Counted from the stretch's first letter, positions 52,815 through 61,985 are shown. The stretch is DNA of 64,000 bases from Rhodobacteraceae bacterium HTCC2150 (GCA_000169395.1 AAXZ01000001.1:682001-746000), one strand, 5' to 3'. Notes: a model not told the origin generated them from the letters alone. Translations and numbers: made by a program.

Positions 52815-53839
52815 ACGACGCAAACGAACTTGATTTAGTGGCCGTTAGGGCATTCCTCGGTGATAAATTAGCGGGGTTTGATTCAGAAATTACAGCAACC
52901 AAATTTGCCCATGGTCAAAGCAATCCAACTTTTTTGATCGAAACTAAGGCTGGCAAATATGTTTTGCGACGTAAACCGCCTGGGATTTTGTTGAAATCCG
53001 CACATGCTGTTGATCGCGAGTTCAAGGTGCAGTCCGCTTTGTCGGCAACACCTGTGCCAGTCGCAAAGATGCATTTACTTTGCGAGGATGAAACGATCAT
53101 TGGATCAGCATTTTATGTGATGGACCATGTGATTGGCGACACGTATGACGATCCCTCCATGCCTCAGCTATCTACCACCGCTCGTGGTGCAGTGGTTGCG
53201 GAAATGGGGCGGGTTTTAGCCGCACTTCACAATGTCGATCCTGCACAAGTCGGCTTAGCGGACTATGGCGCACCTGGTGATTACTGCGGTCGTCAAATCA
53301 AACGTTGGTCAAAGCAATATTATGATAGTGAAACAGGCGCAATTTCTGACATGGATCGCTTGATTGTGATGCTAAACGAGCGTCTTCCGCAGGATGATGG
53401 ACAACGAACTTTGGTGCATGGCGACTATCGGTTAGACAATCTGATCATTAAATCTGGCGGCACCAAAATTCGCGCGGTTTTAGATTGGGAACTGTCGACA
53501 TTGGGGCATCCATTTGCAGACTTAGCTTCTGTGATCATGCAATGGCAAATGCCCCACGGTGCCGAGGGGCGTGGCCTTGCTGGGATAGATCGTGCTGCCT
53601 TTGGTTTGCCGAGTGATCAAGAATTTGTTGATCGCTATTGCGGTGCGCGTGGCATAGATCGGATCCAAGATTTCGGGTTTTATCTGGGATTTTGCTTTTT
53701 TCGAATGGCGGCAGTTTTACAAGGTGTAAAAAAACGGGCGCTGGACGGGAACGCGTCAAATCCGAAAAAGGCAATATCACTGGGTGCGCATGTTCCCGCG
53801 TTTGCGGCGGCTGGGCTTCGTGCCCTTAAGCAAGATTAA
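52811..53839 (+). CDS. Aminoglycoside-phosphotransferase-fold kinase (ACAD11-type)
   Basis: This 342-residue APH-fold kinase has Brenner's motif LVHGDYRLDNLI (catalytic Asp about 203) and the metal-binding LDWELSTLGHPFADL. The N-lobe lysine is in KYVLRRKPPG. It overlaps the acyl-CoA dehydrogenase by four bases. It is unlikely to be an antibiotic-resistance enzyme: sequence and neighbours fit the acyl-CoA-associated subgroup fused to a dehydrogenase in animals. Confidence 0.92.
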   Translation: MNDANELDLVAVRAFLGDKLAGFDSEITATKFAHGQSNPTFLIETKAGKYVLRRKPPGILLKSAHAVDREFKVQSALSATPVPVAKMHLLCEDETIIGSAFYVMDHVIGDTYDDPSMPQLSTTARGAVVAEMGRVLAALHNVDPAQVGLADYGAPGDYCGRQIKRWSKQYYDSETGAISDMDRLIVMLNERLPQDDGQRTLVHGDYRLDNLIIKSGGTKIRAVLDWELSTLGHPFADLASVIMQWQMPHGAEGRGLAGIDRAAFGLPSDQEFVDRYCGARGIDRIQDFGFYLGFCFFRMAAVLQGVKKRALDGNASNPKKAISLGAHVPAFAAAGLRALKQD

Positions 53840-53853
53840 AAAGGTCTGACACA

Positions 53854-54279
53854 ATGAATGATGTATCAACCCCAATTGAAGACGAATATGAGTTTCAAAA
53901 ACTGATGGGCTATCAACTGGTTGAATGGGAACAGGATCGGGCCGTGTTAAACTGCCCGATGAAACCCAAACTAACTAACCGTCAAGGTCAGCCGCATGGG
54001 GGAATGTTGGCCACGTTGATGGATACAGCTATGGGTTATTGCGGCTGTTTTGCAGGTGCGGACGAAGTCAGTATTCACTGTATGACCTTGACCCTGACCA
54101 GTAATTATCTTTCTCGGCCCAAAGGCAAAATGTTGATTGCAGAAGGGCGCAAAACGGGCGGTGGAAAACGCGTATTCTTTGCAGAAGCATCCGTGAAAGA
54201 CGAAACAGGTGAACTAATTGCGACCGCCTCTGGCAGCTTTAGGTATCGTCAAACATATCAAGATCCACCCAAAAATTAA
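53854..54279 (+). CDS. PaaI-family hotdog thioesterase
   Basis: This 141-residue hotdog-fold protein has the active-site pattern NRQGQPHGGMLATLMDTAMG, with the catalytic Asp/Asn region in helix 1. It probably hydrolyses an acyl-CoA. It lies 14 bp after the APH-like kinase and is probably the last gene of the acyl-CoA module. It may clear dead-end acyl-CoA from that pathway. Confidence 0.9.
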   Translation: MNDVSTPIEDEYEFQKLMGYQLVEWEQDRAVLNCPMKPKLTNRQGQPHGGMLATLMDTAMGYCGCFAGADEVSIHCMTLTLTSNYLSRPKGKMLIAEGRKTGGGKRVFFAEASVKDETGELIATASGSFRYRQTYQDPPKN

Positions 54280-54301
54280 TACTTTGAGTTCTGTTTAGGC
54301 G

Positions 54302-55327
54302 TTAATCTATAGCCACACAAACTTTGCCAAAGTGGCCAGCGGCGCGTAAGTAGGCGAATGCTTCGGGGGCTTTCTCGAAAGGAAAAACACGATCAATAAC
54401 GGGTTTTATCTTATTCAGTTCAATTGCGCGGTTCATTTCTGCAAATGCTTGTTTATGCCCGACAGAAACCGCCTGCAGATTGATGTAACGGGTCAACATT
54501 AAAGGCAACGGAATAGTGGCCAGTGATCCGGTTACATTGCCAATCGTCACAACAGTGCCGCCAACACGCACGGCACGAATGGATTGTTCCAATGTTTCGG
54601 CCCCACCTAATTCGATCACCCGATCGACACCCTTACCGTTTGTCATGGTTTTGATCATTTTTGACCACTTTGGTGTTGTTTTATAATTTACAACGTCTTG
54701 CGCACCTAGATCATTCAGCATCGCTATCTTTTTATCGCTCGATGTTAAAACAATCGTGTGGGCACCCATTGCCCTGGCAAATGCCAATGCGAACAATGCA
54801 ACACCACCTGTACCGAGAATTAAAACAGTTTCACCTGCGCGGATTGGTGTGGGGTTGGTGAGCGCTGACCATGCAGTCAGGCCAGCACAGGGCAAGCACG
54901 CGGCTTCGGTTGTGGTAAGGTTTGAAGGTGCCTTAATAACGGCACTTGCATCCGTGGTGAAATATTCGGTCAAGACCCCGTCAGCGGGGCCGCCCAGCAT
55001 CCAAGAGTGCATATCTGTCGGTGGTGTGCCAGCGACCCAGTTTGGAAAAAATAACGGACAAACCATATCGCCGAGATTGAATTCGGTTACACCCGCGCCA
55101 ATGGCAACAACATGTCCGGCACCGTCAGAAAGCGGAATTAACGGCGGTTGAACTGATGCCCCGTGCTTGCCATCCATCACCACCAAGTCGCGGTAATTTA
55201 AACTGGCCGCGGCCATTTTGATCGAGATTTGACCAGCTAATGGTGCAACATTTTCTTCGGAGACAACCACAAGGTTGGCGTCACCCAAACCATTTAAATA
55301 TTGCCAAGCAAGTTTTGTTTGTTCCAT
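54302..55327 (-). CDS. MDR-family zinc-independent oxidoreductase (quinone-reductase-like)
   Basis: This 341-residue medium-chain dehydrogenase/reductase has the GroES-like domain and a Rossmann domain with GTGGVALFALAFA. The zinc ligands of alcohol dehydrogenase are absent; the catalytic position reads SLNYRDLVV, as in quinone oxidoreductases and enoyl reductases. NAD(P)H-dependent reduction of an activated double bond is likely. It is convergent with the thioesterase gene. Confidence 0.9.
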   Translation of the reverse strand: MEQTKLAWQYLNGLGDANLVVVSEENVAPLAGQISIKMAAASLNYRDLVVMDGKHGASVQPPLIPLSDGAGHVVAIGAGVTEFNLGDMVCPLFFPNWVAGTPPTDMHSWMLGGPADGVLTEYFTTDASAVIKAPSNLTTTEAACLPCAGLTAWSALTNPTPIRAGETVLILGTGGVALFALAFARAMGAHTIVLTSSDKKIAMLNDLGAQDVVNYKTTPKWSKMIKTMTNGKGVDRVIELGGAETLEQSIRAVRVGGTVVTIGNVTGSLATIPLPLMLTRYINLQAVSVGHKQAFAEMNRAIELNKIKPVIDRVFPFEKAPEAFAYLRAAGHFGKVCVAID

Positions 55328-55457
55328 TTCCCCAAACTCCCATTTCCAATTTCAGCGTCGGGCTCGAAGGGCGTACTGTCAAGATGGCGCACGAAATTCA
55401 TGGGCTTTTTCGTCCAAGTTTTTCTGTTAAAACCAATGTCAAAATTAGGAGTTTGCA

Positions 55458-55895
55458 ATGCGTTTTGTGTTTCTCATCGTGGGTGTAGCAATTATTTTGA
55501 CCGCAGGTGTCGCGTGGTTTGTTTCTCGCGAGGATGGCTCGCGCACTATGGGTAAACCAGAATTGAGCAGCGCTGAGCGCGGTAAATTCGTGTTCCGTAG
55601 GTGTCAGGCATGTCACGCTATTGGTGAGAATAAAAAGCTAACCGGCCCAAGTTTGGCGGGTGTAATCAATCGCCCGTCAGGCAGTATTGAGGGATACCGA
55701 TATTCCAACGCCATGGCGGCGTTGTCAGTCATCTGGGATGAAAAGACATTAACGGAATTCCTAACAAAACCTCGCGCTTTCGTGCCAGGTACAAAAATGG
55801 GTTTTGGTGGCATTAAAAAGCCGCAAGAAATTCAAGATTTGTTGGCCTATCTCGTAGCCGAAGGGGGTCTTCATGATGCTGAGGCCACCCAATAA
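55458..55895 (+). CDS. Membrane-anchored class I cytochrome c
   Basis: This 145-residue protein has an uncleaved N-terminal membrane anchor (about 3-21) and a cytochrome c domain. The haem motif is Cys49-x2-Cys52-His53 (CQACH), and Met114 in PGTKMGF is the likely sixth ligand. The layout resembles the CycM/c552 type that hands electrons to the aa3 oxidase in alphaproteobacteria. It is divergent from the MDR oxidoreductase gene across a 130-bp gap that holds both promoters. Confidence 0.92.
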   Translation: MRFVFLIVGVAIILTAGVAWFVSREDGSRTMGKPELSSAERGKFVFRRCQACHAIGENKKLTGPSLAGVINRPSGSIEGYRYSNAMAALSVIWDEKTLTEFLTKPRAFVPGTKMGFGGIKKPQEIQDLLAYLVAEGGLHDAEATQ

Positions 55896-55917
55896 GCCGA
55901 TGCATTGCTGGGTTTAA

Positions 55918-56712
55918 TCAACTTAGGTGACGGTTTAATCGTTTGTTCGCCCAGCCAAATAACAGGATCAAAAGAATGGTGAACAGAATGAAAAACCCTG
56001 CAATGATTGGGTAAGGCACAAAAGGATTGAACGTTTTGTCCGCAAAATAGCTGGCATAATAGAGTGAATCACCGCGTTGTTGCCATGCAGGAAAACTGGA
56101 AAAGAACACCAAGGCCGTTGCGTGAAACAGAAAGATCGCCTCGTTTGTGTAACTTGGCCACGCAAGGCGCAACATGGTTGGCCAGATAATGCGACGGTTG
56201 ATCTGGACGGTATTCATGCCAATGGCGCGTGCAGCTTCGATATCGCCACGTGGCACTGATTTTAAGGCGCCATAGAATATCTGCGCTGTGTAAGCCGATG
56301 TATTCAAGAACAACACAATCGCGGCACCCAACCAAGCGCGTGTCAACCAACGTGTTTCAATGCCAATTTCGATGAAGCCCAAATTAATGTCCCAGCCGAC
56401 TTTGGGCAGTAAAACGAATGTTTCGTACACAATGAAAAACTGAATGAATAAGGGCGATCCGCGGACCAAGAAAATGAATGTGGCAGCTGGTAACGAAAGC
56501 CACTTTCGATCACTGGCTCGACCAAAGGCAACGAGGGAAGCAAAGAAAAAGCCAAAGCCAAGCGCAACAACCGCAAAATAAACGTTCCAGATCAAACCAG
56601 ACCCAATAAGGACGATCTGTTCGCAAAGGGAAATGTCAGCTTTTGGCAAGGCGCGTTCGCCGTATCCAAGGGCACGAAATGCATAATCCGTGAATGTTTG
56701 AGCGCAACTCAT
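55918..56712 (-). CDS. Polar amino acid ABC transporter permease (HisM type)
   Basis: This 264-residue inner-membrane permease has five or more helices and the HisMQ-type EAA loop (DIEAARAIGMNTVQINRRIIWP) that meets the ATPase. It overlaps the partner permease by four bases and is the last gene of the transporter operon read on the minus strand. The two permeases form the heterodimeric pore. Confidence 0.93.
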   Translation of the reverse strand: MSCAQTFTDYAFRALGYGERALPKADISLCEQIVLIGSGLIWNVYFAVVALGFGFFFASLVAFGRASDRKWLSLPAATFIFLVRGSPLFIQFFIVYETFVLLPKVGWDINLGFIEIGIETRWLTRAWLGAAIVLFLNTSAYTAQIFYGALKSVPRGDIEAARAIGMNTVQINRRIIWPTMLRLAWPSYTNEAIFLFHATALVFFSSFPAWQQRGDSLYYASYFADKTFNPFVPYPIIAGFFILFTILLILLFGWANKRLNRHLS

Positions 56713-57572
56713 ACGGTGCCCCCAATCGTTGTTTGGCCTTTAGAAACGCGGCGCGTTAGATTGTTAAAGAACTTTTCACTGACCCAAGTTAACCCAAGAT
56801 AGAAAACCAACAGCACAAGGAAATAGCCCAAACGCCAATCAGGGTGTGGGTAAGCAAAGCGTGCGGTTTTTGTGCCTCCAAGTTCACGCGCCCAATATAC
56901 GATGTCTTCTACACCAAGTAGGAACAACAACGGTGTGGCTTTGATCAAGATCATCCACAAATTTGATAGGCCGGGCAGGGCATACGCCCACATTTGCGGC
57001 AAATGAATGCGTCGGAAAATTTGTCCACGGCTCATACCGAACGCTGCGGCGGTTTCTAGTTGTGCTTTGGGTACAGCGCCTAGGGCACCATGTAGGGTAT
57101 TTGCCGCAAAAGCCCCGAAAACGATGGCAAAGGCCAAAGTCGCCAGCAAAAACCCATAAGTTTCATGGACCCATTGCGGCGAAATTCCCAATGGCATTTT
57201 GGCAGCCGTACAAACAACAAAATCATTGCCTTGTCGGACGGGTTCTAGCCAATCGCTACACTTCCATTGGTGGCGAAGATATTCAATGCCTTGGTCCATT
57301 GCGATGGGGACGAACAAAAAGAAAATGATGTCAGGGATACCGCGCACCATGGATGTGTACCCAAGGCCAAACCACCGAACTGGCAACATTCGTGATCGGC
57401 GCGCCAATGCACCAGCAAACCCAAACGCCAAGATAATTGGCACGGTCAAAAGCAACAAGGCAAAGACGACCAAGAACGATTGATAAAAATTGATATGTTT
57501 GCCTGTGGTCAGATAACACGACCACCAACTTAGGCCGTCCACCAAACTTGGATCTGCGCAATGATTAAACAT
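56709..57572 (-). CDS. Polar amino acid ABC transporter permease (HisQ type)
   Basis: This 287-residue permease has a HisMQ-family EAA loop (AQLETAAAFGMSRGQIFRRI) and helices near 30-52, 65-85, 149-170 and 250-265. It carries a longer N-terminal periplasmic section than most. It follows the binding-protein gene after a 68-bp gap containing a very stable hairpin, and is coupled to the second permease gene. Confidence 0.92.
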   Translation of the reverse strand: MFNHCADPSLVDGLSWWSCYLTTGKHINFYQSFLVVFALLLLTVPIILAFGFAGALARRSRMLPVRWFGLGYTSMVRGIPDIIFFLFVPIAMDQGIEYLRHQWKCSDWLEPVRQGNDFVVCTAAKMPLGISPQWVHETYGFLLATLAFAIVFGAFAANTLHGALGAVPKAQLETAAAFGMSRGQIFRRIHLPQMWAYALPGLSNLWMILIKATPLLFLLGVEDIVYWARELGGTKTARFAYPHPDWRLGYFLVLLVFYLGLTWVSEKFFNNLTRRVSKGQTTIGGTV

Positions 57573-57607
57573 CGGGGCCTTAACTTTGTTAGATTAGAAG
57601 TGGAAAA

Positions 57608-57627
57608 GGGCCACCCGAAGGTGGCCC
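57608..57627 (-). terminator. UUCG-capped hairpin between binding protein and permeases
   Basis: On the minus strand an 8-bp stem GGGCCACC/GGTGGCCC is closed by a TTCG loop, the especially stable C(UUCG)G type, with TTTT after it. It is in the right place to stop most transcripts after the binding-protein gene and so set a high binding-protein-to-permease ratio. Confidence 0.7.
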
Positions 57628-57640
57628 AAAACCGATAAAC

Positions 57641-58372
57641 TTAGTATTTAACCATGCGGCCGTCGAACCATTTTGCGATCAACGCAGTCAATGTTCCGTC
57701 AGCTTTGATAGACGCGATTGCAGCGTTCATCTTGTCTTTCAGCTCTGTATCAGACTCGCGGATACCCATGCCGATACCACCGCCGATGCTTACAGGCTCG
57801 CCTGTGAAAGCCAATTCGCCGTTTGATGCGTTTACGATGTCGGCCAAGAATGCGTCATCAGCCAAAACTGCGTCAGCTTCGCCATTACGAACAGCTGCAA
57901 CTGTTTCTTCTGGTGTTGCGAATTCAACCAGTGTTGCACCAGATGAAGCAATATATGATGCTTGGATCGTTGAGGTTTGTGCCGCAACAACAGCGCCAGA
58001 AAGGTCGCCGTCATAACCAGCCAAAGCAACATATGTTGAGGGATCTGGCGGGAAATATTCGGATGTGAAATCGATGACTTCGTCGCGCTCGTCTGTGATC
58101 GACATACCCGCAATGATCGTGTCATAGTTGCCAGATACTAGGTTTGGAATGATGCTATCCCAGTCATTCGTTACCCATGTACATTCCAGTTCAGCGCGCT
58201 CACAAAGTGCATCACCAACTTCACGCTCAAATCCATCAACTTCGCCTGCGTCGTTTACGAAGTTATATGGAGGGTAGGCACCTTCAGTACCCATGCGGAT
58301 GGCGTCAGCCATTGATGCAGATGCAATGCCAGTGGCCAAAGCAGCAGTGGTTAGAAGTGTTGTTAGTTTCAT
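57641..58372 (-). CDS. Polar amino acid ABC transporter substrate-binding protein
   Basis: This 243-residue periplasmic protein has a signal peptide (cleavage near SMADA) and the SBP_bac_3 fold (GTEGAYPPYNFVN, VNDWD-like loop, IIAGMSITDERDEVIDFT). The arginine that grips the substrate carboxylate is expected in the ITDERDE segment. Substrates of the family are arginine, histidine, glutamine and opines. I start at the ATG at 58372, with GGGAGA upstream; a start at 58549 would overlap the ATPase gene. Confidence 0.93.
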   Translation of the reverse strand: MKLTTLLTTAALATGIASASMADAIRMGTEGAYPPYNFVNDAGEVDGFEREVGDALCERAELECTWVTNDWDSIIPNLVSGNYDTIIAGMSITDERDEVIDFTSEYFPPDPSTYVALAGYDGDLSGAVVAAQTSTIQASYIASSGATLVEFATPEETVAAVRNGEADAVLADDAFLADIVNASNGELAFTGEPVSIGGGIGMGIRESDTELKDKMNAAIASIKADGTLTALIAKWFDGRMVKY

Positions 58373-58406
58373 TGGTCTCTCCCGTTTCATGGTTTTAGTA
58401 AATTGA

Positions 58407-59180
58407 TCAAAGCGAGCTTGCCAAAAAGGCGCGGCATCGTTCGGATTTCGGATTTTCAAACACGTCGCTTGGCGTGCCTTCTTCTTCGACTTGGCCTTGA
58501 TGAAGGAATATAACACGATCGCTGACTTCGCGGGCGAAACCCATTTCATGGGTGACCACGATCATGGTGCGGCCTTCTTCGGCAAGTTGTTTCATAACGC
58601 GCAAAACTTCGCCCACCAATTCAGGATCGAGGGCAGAGGTCGGCTCGTCAAATAAAAGTGCTTTGGGTTCCATGGCCAGTGCACGCGCAATTGCGACGCG
58701 TTGTTGTTGGCCACCCGAAAGCTGACTTGGATAAGAGGCGGCTTTTTCGGCGATACCAACCTTTTCCAAATAATCCATAGCGCGTTTAACGGCGGTTTCA
58801 CGGTCCAATTTTTGAACCTGAATGGGGCCTTCGATCACATTTTCCAAAACCGTCATGTGAGACCAAAGATTAAAACTTTGGAAAACCATGCCGAGTTGGC
58901 TGCGTAAACGTTGAATTTGCTTGGGATCAGCCCCTAACAGGCGACCCTTACGATCGGTTTGAACCTCGACCTCTTCGCCATCCAAAAAGACACGGCCCTG
59001 ATCTGGGGTTTCAAGAAAGTTGATGCACCGCAAAAATGTACTTTTGCCCGATCCTGAACTGCCAATAATTGAGATTACATCGCCCTTTGAGGCGCGAAGA
59101 GAAATCCCCTTTAGCACGTTTAAATTGCCAAAGCTTTTGTGAATGTCTTCTGCGACAAGTGTATGATTCGTAGTGTTCAT
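58407..59180 (-). CDS. Polar amino acid ABC transporter ATP-binding protein
   Basis: This 257-residue ATPase has Walker [10 protein letters not shown], the signature [15 protein letters not shown], Walker [14 protein letters not shown] and the His switch VVTHEMGFA. It is the HisP/GlnQ type. It heads the operon ATPase, binding protein, HisQ permease, HisM permease. The ATG at 59180 begins MNTTNHT; a longer start at 59231 adds residues with no family match. Confidence 0.94.
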   Translation of the reverse strand: MNTTNHTLVAEDIHKSFGNLNVLKGISLRASKGDVISIIGSSGSGKSTFLRCINFLETPDQGRVFLDGEEVEVQTDRKGRLLGADPKQIQRLRSQLGMVFQSFNLWSHMTVLENVIEGPIQVQKLDRETAVKRAMDYLEKVGIAEKAASYPSQLSGGQQQRVAIARALAMEPKALLFDEPTSALDPELVGEVLRVMKQLAEEGRTMIVVTHEMGFAREVSDRVIFLHQGQVEEEGTPSDVFENPKSERCRAFLASSL

Positions 59181-59286
59181 GTGGCCCCAAATGCAGTCGC
59201 ATGACGGTAAAGGATTGCGGTGTTCATGCAAGCGCTTAGTTTGCTTTACCTAGGGTTCCCCTCAATAAATGCCATGATCTTACTGG

Positions 59287-60792
59287 TTAAGGTAGCAAAA
59301 TCGGTGCGCGCGCCCAGTCTTTGATGCCCTCAAGATGAATAGAGTTGCCTTTGGCGTCGACTGCCACGGTCACGGGGAAATCAAGGACATCAAATTCGTG
59401 GATTGCCTCCATGCCTAAATCTTCAAATGCAAGGACACGCGACGACTTGATCGATTGCGAAATCAGGAATGCGGCACCGCCTGTTGCAATCAAGGATGCT
59501 GCTTTGTGTTTCTTGATGGCCTCAATGGCCAAAGGGCCGCGTTCGGCCTTACCAATCATCGCAACAAGCCCTGTTTGATCCAGCATTTGTTCGGTGTACG
59601 GATCCATGCGGGTTGCGGTTGTCGGGCCCGCCGGACCCACGATTTCATCTCTGACCGCGTCAACTGGACCAACATAATAGATGACGCGCCCTTTAAGGCT
59701 GACGGGTAATTCTTCGCCTTTATCTAACATCTGACAAATTCGACGATGGGCTGCATCACGACCTGTCAGCATTTTACCCCGCAATAACAGTTGGTCACCG
59801 ATTTTCCATTTGGAAATTTGCTCTTTACTAAGGGTGTTCAGGTCAACATGTCGAATGTTGGCGTCGGTTTTGGCGGTGATTACTTCGGGCCAATCGCTGG
59901 TTTTTGGTGGATCAAACGTCGCCGGCCCGTTGCCTGTAAGGGTAAATCCGATATGACGGTTTGCGGCGCAATTCGGAATAAGCGCAATGGGAAGCGAAGC
60001 AGCATGGGTCGGTGCTGTTTCGATTTTTACGTCTAGTACTGTTGTTATGCCGCCCAATCCTTGTGCGCCAATACCCAAATCATTCACTCGATCCGCAATT
60101 TCAATGCGCAATTTCTCAATTCGATTTTGCGGGCCTTTTGTTCTAAGTTTAGGCATATCAACCGGACCAAGAAGCGATCGTTTGGCCATCAACATGGCGT
60201 GTTCCACACTGCCGCCGACACCGATACCCAAAACCCCCGGTGGGCACCAACCAGCACCCATTTTCGACACCTTATCGACGACCCAATCTGTAATGTTTGC
60301 CTCAGGCAAAAGAACGGCAAATTGGGTTTTGTTTTCGCTTCCACCGCCCTTAGCCGCGACATGAACTTCGATTTGATCACCCGTTACCAATTCGGTGTGG
60401 ACCATCGCAGGTGTGTTATTACCGGAATTTTGGCGCGCACCTAATGGGTCAACAATCATCGATGCCCGCAATGGATTGTCTTGATCTAAATAGGCGTCTG
60501 CCACAGCTTGATTTACCAACGCTGTCAAATCCGGTGGGGTTGTCCATTCAACAGAAATGCCAATTTTTAGGAACACATTGACCACACCGGTATCCTGACA
60601 AATCGGTCGGCGGCCCAGCATTGACATGCGAGAGTTGGTCAGAATTTGGGTGAGTGCCCCCTTGGCGGTGGGGCTTTTCTCAGCAATCCAAGCGTTGTGT
60701 AAGGCTCGGACAAAATCGCTTGGATGGCACCAAGAAATCAATTGAATGGCGCGCCTAAGGCTGAGCTGAAGATCATCTGGATTGTGGGGCAT
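59287..60792 (-). CDS. Fumarate hydratase, class I (iron-sulfur)
   Basis: This 501-residue single-chain class I fumarase reversibly hydrates fumarate to malate in the citric acid cycle. The N-terminal alpha part has PICQDTG and MGAGWCPPGVLGIGVGG, and IPNCAANRH lies mid-chain; these cysteines fit a 4Fe-4S cluster. The C-terminal beta part begins near residue 350 with RDAAHRRI and the KGRVIYYVGPVDA segment. It is oxygen-sensitive, and many alphaproteobacteria also carry class II FumC, which is not in the window. Confidence 0.94.
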   Translation of the reverse strand: MPHNPDDLQLSLRRAIQLISWCHPSDFVRALHNAWIAEKSPTAKGALTQILTNSRMSMLGRRPICQDTGVVNVFLKIGISVEWTTPPDLTALVNQAVADAYLDQDNPLRASMIVDPLGARQNSGNNTPAMVHTELVTGDQIEVHVAAKGGGSENKTQFAVLLPEANITDWVVDKVSKMGAGWCPPGVLGIGVGGSVEHAMLMAKRSLLGPVDMPKLRTKGPQNRIEKLRIEIADRVNDLGIGAQGLGGITTVLDVKIETAPTHAASLPIALIPNCAANRHIGFTLTGNGPATFDPPKTSDWPEVITAKTDANIRHVDLNTLSKEQISKWKIGDQLLLRGKMLTGRDAAHRRICQMLDKGEELPVSLKGRVIYYVGPVDAVRDEIVGPAGPTTATRMDPYTEQMLDQTGLVAMIGKAERGPLAIEAIKKHKAASLIATGGAAFLISQSIKSSRVLAFEDLGMEAIHEFDVLDFPVTVAVDAKGNSIHLEGIKDWARAPILLP

Positions 60793-60851
60793 GAACGGAC
60801 CTTAACAGTGGGGTGTTTCCCCCAAGTTATCAGGCCCGTTCAAATTGTCGA

Positions 60852-61577
60852 TTAGCTATTCGTGTTTGTCCGCGACCAGACATTGGCGAAAACCATACCT
60901 AAAGTAAGCCAAACAGCAGCCCCTACTGCTAGGGATCTAGCTGAAAACAATGCGGCCAGTTCTGGTGGTGCCATGCCGAAGTGTTCATTTAAGTGCGGAG
61001 CGCCGATGATATGTGGCGCTAAGATCAAGACCACGCCAATGGCCATAAGAACGGCGGTTTTGCCATAGGCAAATAAACCAAGTGCGATTGCCGTGGCAAT
61101 GATCGTACCGCCCCACCAAAGTTGTCGTGCAACGATGTCCGCGGCAGGCGTTCCTGGTAATTCAGGTGGTAAACCGACTGATGGCGCCAGATGAGCGGCG
61201 ACAAATCCGGCAATTCCCCACAAAAGACCATCACGTGGCGACAGTGTTTCGTCGTTCTTGCCCAGCGCAGATACAACCGCACCCATTACAAAAGCAAAGC
61301 CAGCATAAACCACAAAGTTCATGAAAAACGTCAGCATGTGACGCTGTGTTTCAAATTCACCCGCAGCCATATCGTGCCCGTCGGTCGCGTGATCGTGGGC
61401 TGAATGATCGTGTTCTGCTGCTGCTTCAGCGGCGCCCCCGAAATGAACGAGTGCGCCAGTTTCATAAAGTTCAGCCTCTTGAATAAGAGGGAAAACCAAC
61501 CAAAGTTGCAGCAGTGTCGCTACGACAGCCGCTGCAAGGCCAGCGAACAACGCGCTGGCAAACAATTTTTTAATCAT
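60852..61577 (-). CDS. cbtA: Cobalt transporter subunit CbtA
   Basis: This 241-residue inner-membrane protein has about five or six helices. A histidine-rich loop (EHDHSAHDHATDGHDM, about 55-70) probably binds cobalt before uptake. CbtA and CbtB form a simple cobalt importer found with cobalamin riboswitches. It follows cbtB after 21 bp, in the same transcription unit. Cobalt would serve cobalamin synthesis, of which cobU is the only nearby gene. Confidence 0.93.
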   Translation of the reverse strand: MIKKLFASALFAGLAAAVVATLLQLWLVFPLIQEAELYETGALVHFGGAAEAAAEHDHSAHDHATDGHDMAAGEFETQRHMLTFFMNFVVYAGFAFVMGAVVSALGKNDETLSPRDGLLWGIAGFVAAHLAPSVGLPPELPGTPAADIVARQLWWGGTIIATAIALGLFAYGKTAVLMAIGVVLILAPHIIGAPHLNEHFGMAPPELAALFSARSLAVGAAVWLTLGMVFANVWSRTNTNS

Positions 61578-61598
61578 GATGTAAAGTTGTGCTGGTGC

Positions 61599-61769
61599 TT
61601 AGTGGCAAGGCGCAACAACAGCATGACGTGTGTCATGTGAGGCGTCGTGCAATACAGCAGCTTGCGAAATTGTGCCAACAAACAAAAGTGCCATGCCAAC
61701 AAAAGCGGCGGCAACAACTGGAAGAACACGTGAGGAAACTGTTGTGTTTGAAAGTGCGATAGTCGTCAT
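61599..61769 (-). CDS. cbtB: Cobalt transporter subunit CbtB
   Basis: This 56-residue protein is read directly from the ATG at 61769. It has one membrane helix (about 15-38) and then a C-terminal HDASHDTRH motif with a further Cys-His at the end, as in CbtB. AGGAG lies nine bases upstream of the start. It is the first gene of the cbtB-cbtA unit controlled by the cobalamin riboswitch. Confidence 0.92.
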   Translation of the reverse strand: MTTIALSNTTVSSRVLPVVAAAFVGMALLFVGTISQAAVLHDASHDTRHAVVAPCH

Positions 61770-61776
61770 ATTTTTT

Positions 61777-61801
61777 CTCCTTACCGTCTACCCCGACGGT
61801 A
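61777..61801 (-). promoter_or_regulatory. Hairpin next to the cbtB ribosome-binding site (expression platform)
   Basis: A perfect 7-bp stem (61795-61801 with 61782-61788) with a six-base loop ends directly at the AGGAG site of cbtB (61777-61781). No T-run follows, which points to control of translation and not of termination. Confidence 0.55.
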
Positions 61802-61809
61802 TTTGATTT

Positions 61810-61985
61810 CGTTCTTCACAGGCTGGTCTCCTGGCTCGCGGCTCAACACGTAACGTTCCCTTCCCAGCCAAAGCCAGTGGATATGAACGCACGCTCGCCG
61901 CTTACAGTCGCGGGGGCGGCCACAGTTTAAAGCCCCTTGTTGGGTAGGCTCGTTCTGTGTTCCCAATTAAATCCCCTGTGCTTTG
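61810..61985 (-). promoter_or_regulatory. Cobalamin (B12) riboswitch
   Basis: The minus strand carries the invariant box GAGCCAGGAGACCAGCCTG (61819-61837) and the upstream core CCACTGGC-type segment with the surrounding paired regions, as in the cobalamin riboswitch family. It precedes cbtB-cbtA, whose cobalt uptake feeds the cobalamin pathway. High cobalamin is expected to switch the operon off. The exact outer boundaries are estimated. Confidence 0.92.

Noticed and set aside
52811-53839. Aminoglycoside resistance gene
   Set aside because: The APH fold is shared, but overlap with an acyl-CoA dehydrogenase and similarity to the ACAD11 kinase part point to lipid metabolism.
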